A DNA stretch of 64,000 bases. It comes from Roseateles_E cavernae (GTDB lineage Bacteria > Pseudomonadota > Gammaproteobacteria > Burkholderiales > Burkholderiaceae_C). The position numbers were made by a program, and so were the translations under genes. The notes beneath the pieces are model-generated. The model was not told the DNA's origin. It was given only the letters and a program-made list of their open reading frames with translations, and searched no databases. This document shows positions 61,789 through 64,000 of the stretch, in pieces. The stretch is from positions 62,001 through 126,000 of the forward strand of contig NZ_JBDPLH010000007.1 of assembly GCF_040187885.1 (NCBI RefSeq). The letters are read 5' to 3'. The first letter of the stretch is position 1, and every line of letters starts with the position of its first letter.

Positions 61789-63153
61789 TTACTTGATTTG
61801 CAGCCTGCTCATCAGGTCGTACAAGGTCGGGCGACTCACGCCCAGTATCTCGGAGGCCTTGACGATGCTGCCATCGGCACGCGCCAGCGCCGTCACGACC
61901 GCAGCGCGCTCGGCACGCTCTCGGACAGTACGCAGATCCAGGGTCGCCATCGCCTCATCGGCATCGTTGGCGGGGTGCGGCAAGCCGAGGTCTTCCCCGG
62001 TCAGGCGATCGCCATCGGCCATGATGGCCGCACGCTTCATCAGATTCTGCAACTCACGGACATTGCCCGGCCAGTGATAGGCCTCGATCATGCGGACCGC
62101 CTCCTCACTGAGGCTCAGCTGGCTGCGGCGCTGCTCGGCCGCATAGCGCCGCAAAAAGGAATGGCACAACAACACCGCATCGCCCTGACGCTGGCGCAGA
62201 GGCGGGATCTCGACCACGATCTCGGCCAGTCGGTAGTAGAGATCCTCGCGGAAACGTCCATCGGCAATCAGTTGCTTCAGGTCCTGGTGAGTGGCACCGA
62301 CGACGCGAACATCGATGGCAATCTCCTGTCGACCGCCCACCCGCTCCACGGTGCGCTGCTGCAGAAAACGCAGCAGCTTGGCTTGCAGGGCATGGGGAAG
62401 ATCGCCGATCTCGTCCAGCATCAAGGTGCCGCCATTGGCCGTCTCGATCTTGCCAATGGTCGTTTTATTGGCACCGGTGAACGCGCCGCGCTCATAGCCG
62501 AACAGCTCGCTTTCCAGCAGATTCTCGGGAATGGCCGCGCAGTTGATCGCGACGAAGCGACCTTTGCGCCTGGAGGCATCGTGCAGCCCCTGGGCCAGCA
62601 GCTCTTTGCCCGTACCGCTCTCGCCGAGCAACAACACGGTCGCGTCGCTGGGCGCTACTTTCTCAATCGTGCGGCACAACTTCTGCATCTGCGCATCGCG
62701 CGTCACCAGGCCACCCAGGGCCTCGCTCTGCTGCTGGGTCTGCAGGCGCTTGTTCTCCTGCTGCAACTCGTAAAGCCGATAGGCGCGCTCGACCGTCAAG
62801 CTCAGCACATCGGGATCGACCGGCTTGGCCAGGAAGTCGTAGGCGCCAAGACGAATGGCTCGCAGCGCATTGCTCTGGTCATTCTGGCCGGTCAACACAA
62901 TGACTTTGACGCCAGGGTCGAGCTCCAGCATCTTTTCCAGCAGCTTGAAGCCCTCGGTCACCGAGTCCTGGTCGGGTGGCAGGCCCAGATCCATCGTGAC
63001 CACGGCGGGTGAGTGGCGCCGAAACTGCAGCAGCGCCGAAGGGCCATCGTCAGCCAGCACCGACTCGAAACCATCGAGCGACCATTTGATCTGTTTCTGC
63101 AAAGCCAGGTCGTCTTCGACGATCAGCAGCGGTTGTTGGCGGGGTGTTGTCAT
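61789..63153 (-). CDS. prsR: PEP-CTERM system sigma-54-dependent response regulator PrsR
   Basis: A 454-residue NtrC-type regulator. The receiver domain has the phospho-acceptor Asp55 (VVTMDLGLPP) and LAKP near residue 110. The AAA+ domain shows Walker A GESGTGKE (177-184), the sigma-54 contact loop GAFTGA (223-228) and LMLDEIGDLP. The C-terminus is a Fis-type helix-turn-helix (SIVKASEILGVSRPTLYDLM). The ATG overlaps the prsK stop (ATGA). It is the probable activator of the sigma-54 promoter before the PEP-CTERM gene. Its binding site was not identified. Confidence 0.95.
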   Translation of the reverse strand: MTTPRQQPLLIVEDDLALQKQIKWSLDGFESVLADDGPSALLQFRRHSPAVVTMDLGLPPDQDSVTEGFKLLEKMLELDPGVKVIVLTGQNDQSNALRAIRLGAYDFLAKPVDPDVLSLTVERAYRLYELQQENKRLQTQQQSEALGGLVTRDAQMQKLCRTIEKVAPSDATVLLLGESGTGKELLAQGLHDASRRKGRFVAINCAAIPENLLESELFGYERGAFTGANKTTIGKIETANGGTLMLDEIGDLPHALQAKLLRFLQQRTVERVGGRQEIAIDVRVVGATHQDLKQLIADGRFREDLYYRLAEIVVEIPPLRQRQGDAVLLCHSFLRRYAAEQRRSQLSLSEEAVRMIEAYHWPGNVRELQNLMKRAAIMADGDRLTGEDLGLPHPANDADEAMATLDLRTVRERAERAAVVTALARADGSIVKASEILGVSRPTLYDLMSRLQIK

Positions 63154-64000
63154 TTAGCGCCGAGCATACCCAGGTCCGAAGCCTGCGAGGCGCGGAACAG
63201 AGGGAGCAAGATGGTAATTCTGGTGCCTCGATCAATTGCACTGTCCACGTTGATCTTGCCTCCGAGCTCATTCAGGTACTGAAAACTCTCGAACGCACCG
63301 ATGCCCATGCCGCTGGACTTGGTGGTCTGAAAGGGCTTGAACAAGCGGGTTCGGATGAACTCCTCGGACATGCCGCAACCCGTGTCGCCCACCTCGATGC
63401 GCGCATAGCTGCCCTCGACATTCAGTTGCAGCCACACCCGGCCCTGCTCGGGGGTGGCATCAAAAGCGTTCTGCACCGCATGACCGATGACCCGCTCGAC
63501 TCGCTCCTCATGGCCACGGGTACTTGCCGCAGCCTGAATATCCAGCTGCAACTCCCGCCCCTTGCTCTGGGCTGCGGCAGCGAGGCGACGCGCAATCGGC
63601 GCCAGGTCCACCCCGCGCGACAGGCCGTGGGGCGACTCCCCTTCACGCAACTGCAGCATCAGCTGGCGCATCTTCTCCAAGGAGTTCTCGACCGTGGCCA
63701 GCATGTCTTCCTGGAACTCGGGGTTGTCGCGCAGCCGGCGAGCATTCTTCATCATCAAGGACAGCTGGGTCACGATGTTCTTCAGGTCATGCACCACAAA
63801 GGCCGACATGCGGTTGAAGGCGTCGAACTTGCGCGCCTCGAGCAGCGCCTCGGTGGCCTGCATCTGGGCCAGGTAGCTGGAGGCCTGGCTGCTCGCCGTG
63901 CGCAACAGGTCGCGCACCTCCCAGTTGAGCTCCAAGGGCGTACGGGGTCGGCCGAGCAGCACGAAGCCGATCAGCTCGGCACCGACCACCAGGGGCACCA
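63150..64000 (-). CDS. prsK: PEP-CTERM system histidine kinase PrsK, C-terminal part (5' end outside window)
   Basis: The frame is open to the window edge, so the N-terminal membrane and sensor region is missing. The visible ~283 residues hold the end of a GAF-like region (VVGAELIGFVLLGRP), a phospho-acceptor His in FVVHDLKNIVTQLSLMM, an N-box (AVQNAFDATPE), G1 (VGDTGCGM) and G2 (SSGMGIGAFES). It ends in an ATGA overlap with prsR. Together with PrsR it forms the two-component system that controls PEP-CTERM expression. A priming glycosyltransferase often lies upstream in such loci, outside this window. Confidence 0.94.
   Translation of the reverse strand, partial: VPLVVGAELIGFVLLGRPRTPLELNWEVRDLLRTASSQASSYLAQMQATEALLEARKFDAFNRMSAFVVHDLKNIVTQLSLMMKNARRLRDNPEFQEDMLATVENSLEKMRQLMLQLREGESPHGLSRGVDLAPIARRLAAAAQSKGRELQLDIQAAASTRGHEERVERVIGHAVQNAFDATPEQGRVWLQLNVEGSYARIEVGDTGCGMSEEFIRTRLFKPFQTTKSSGMGIGAFESFQYLNELGGKINVDSAIDRGTRITILLPLFRASQASDLGMLGAK

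Overview
The window is GC-rich DNA, tightly packed with genes, from what looks like a betaproteobacterium of the order Burkholderiales (Roseateles/Pelomonas/Rubrivivax-like). That placement is an inference from protein families and base composition; no rRNA or tRNA gene was seen. Nearly all of it (3.1-64 kb) is one exosortase A (XrtA) / PEP-CTERM exopolysaccharide locus. The first 3.1 kb holds unrelated genes: the end of a TPR signalling protein, a small histidine kinase and a CpdB-type phosphodiesterase.

Layout. (1) 3.1-6.0 kb, minus: a PLP decarboxylase and an AMP-forming ligase. They diverge from (2) 6.2-23.2 kb, plus: acyl carrier protein, two alpha/beta hydrolases, a periplasmic TPR protein, a DegT aminotransferase, glycosyltransferases, a GNAT protein, a Wzx flippase, two acyltransferase-3 proteins, an SGNH esterase and an asparagine-synthase-like protein. 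(3) 23.3-51.2 kb, minus, read from 51 kb downward: Wza-like export lipoprotein, Wzz, tyrosine autokinase, outer-membrane protein, ATPase, WecB, XrtA deacetylase, FemAB, XrtA itself, a UDP-sugar dehydrogenase, glycosyltransferases, two asparagine-synthase amidotransferases, a GDP-mannose dehydrogenase, a transglutaminase-glycosyltransferase fusion, a CapK/PaaK ligase, an O-antigen-ligase/Wzy-like protein, a deacetylase and a polysaccharide lyase. (4) 51.6-54.5 kb: an E1/ThiF-like protein divergent from a nitroreductase and a DMT transporter. (5) 54.7-55.5 kb, plus: a PEP-CTERM protein behind a good sigma-54 promoter and followed by a strong terminator. (6) 55.6-64 kb, minus: prsK-prsR-prsT, a FeeM-type GNAT fused to PilZ, a trypsin-like protease and a glycosyltransferase.

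How it fits together. Nucleotide-sugar enzymes (WecB, GDP-Man DH, UDP-HexNAc DH, DegT) point to a polymer with amino sugars and uronic acids. The asparagine-synthase paralogues could amidate the uronic acids. Acyltransferases, deacetylases and the ACP/ligase set would decorate it; Wzx, the Wzy-like protein, Wzz, BY-kinase, Wza-like lipoprotein and the outer-membrane protein would assemble and export it. XrtA would process the PEP-CTERM protein, whose gene is probably switched on by PrsK/PrsR with RpoN. No priming glycosyltransferase (EpsB/WbaP type) is inside the window; it may lie beyond prsK. Most adjacent genes overlap by 4 bp (ATGA, GTGA or TTGA), so translational coupling is widespread.

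Least-explained parts: the ligase/decarboxylase/ACP/two-hydrolase set, the transglutaminase-glycosyltransferase fusion, the split ThiF/nitroreductase pair and the GNAT-PilZ fusion.
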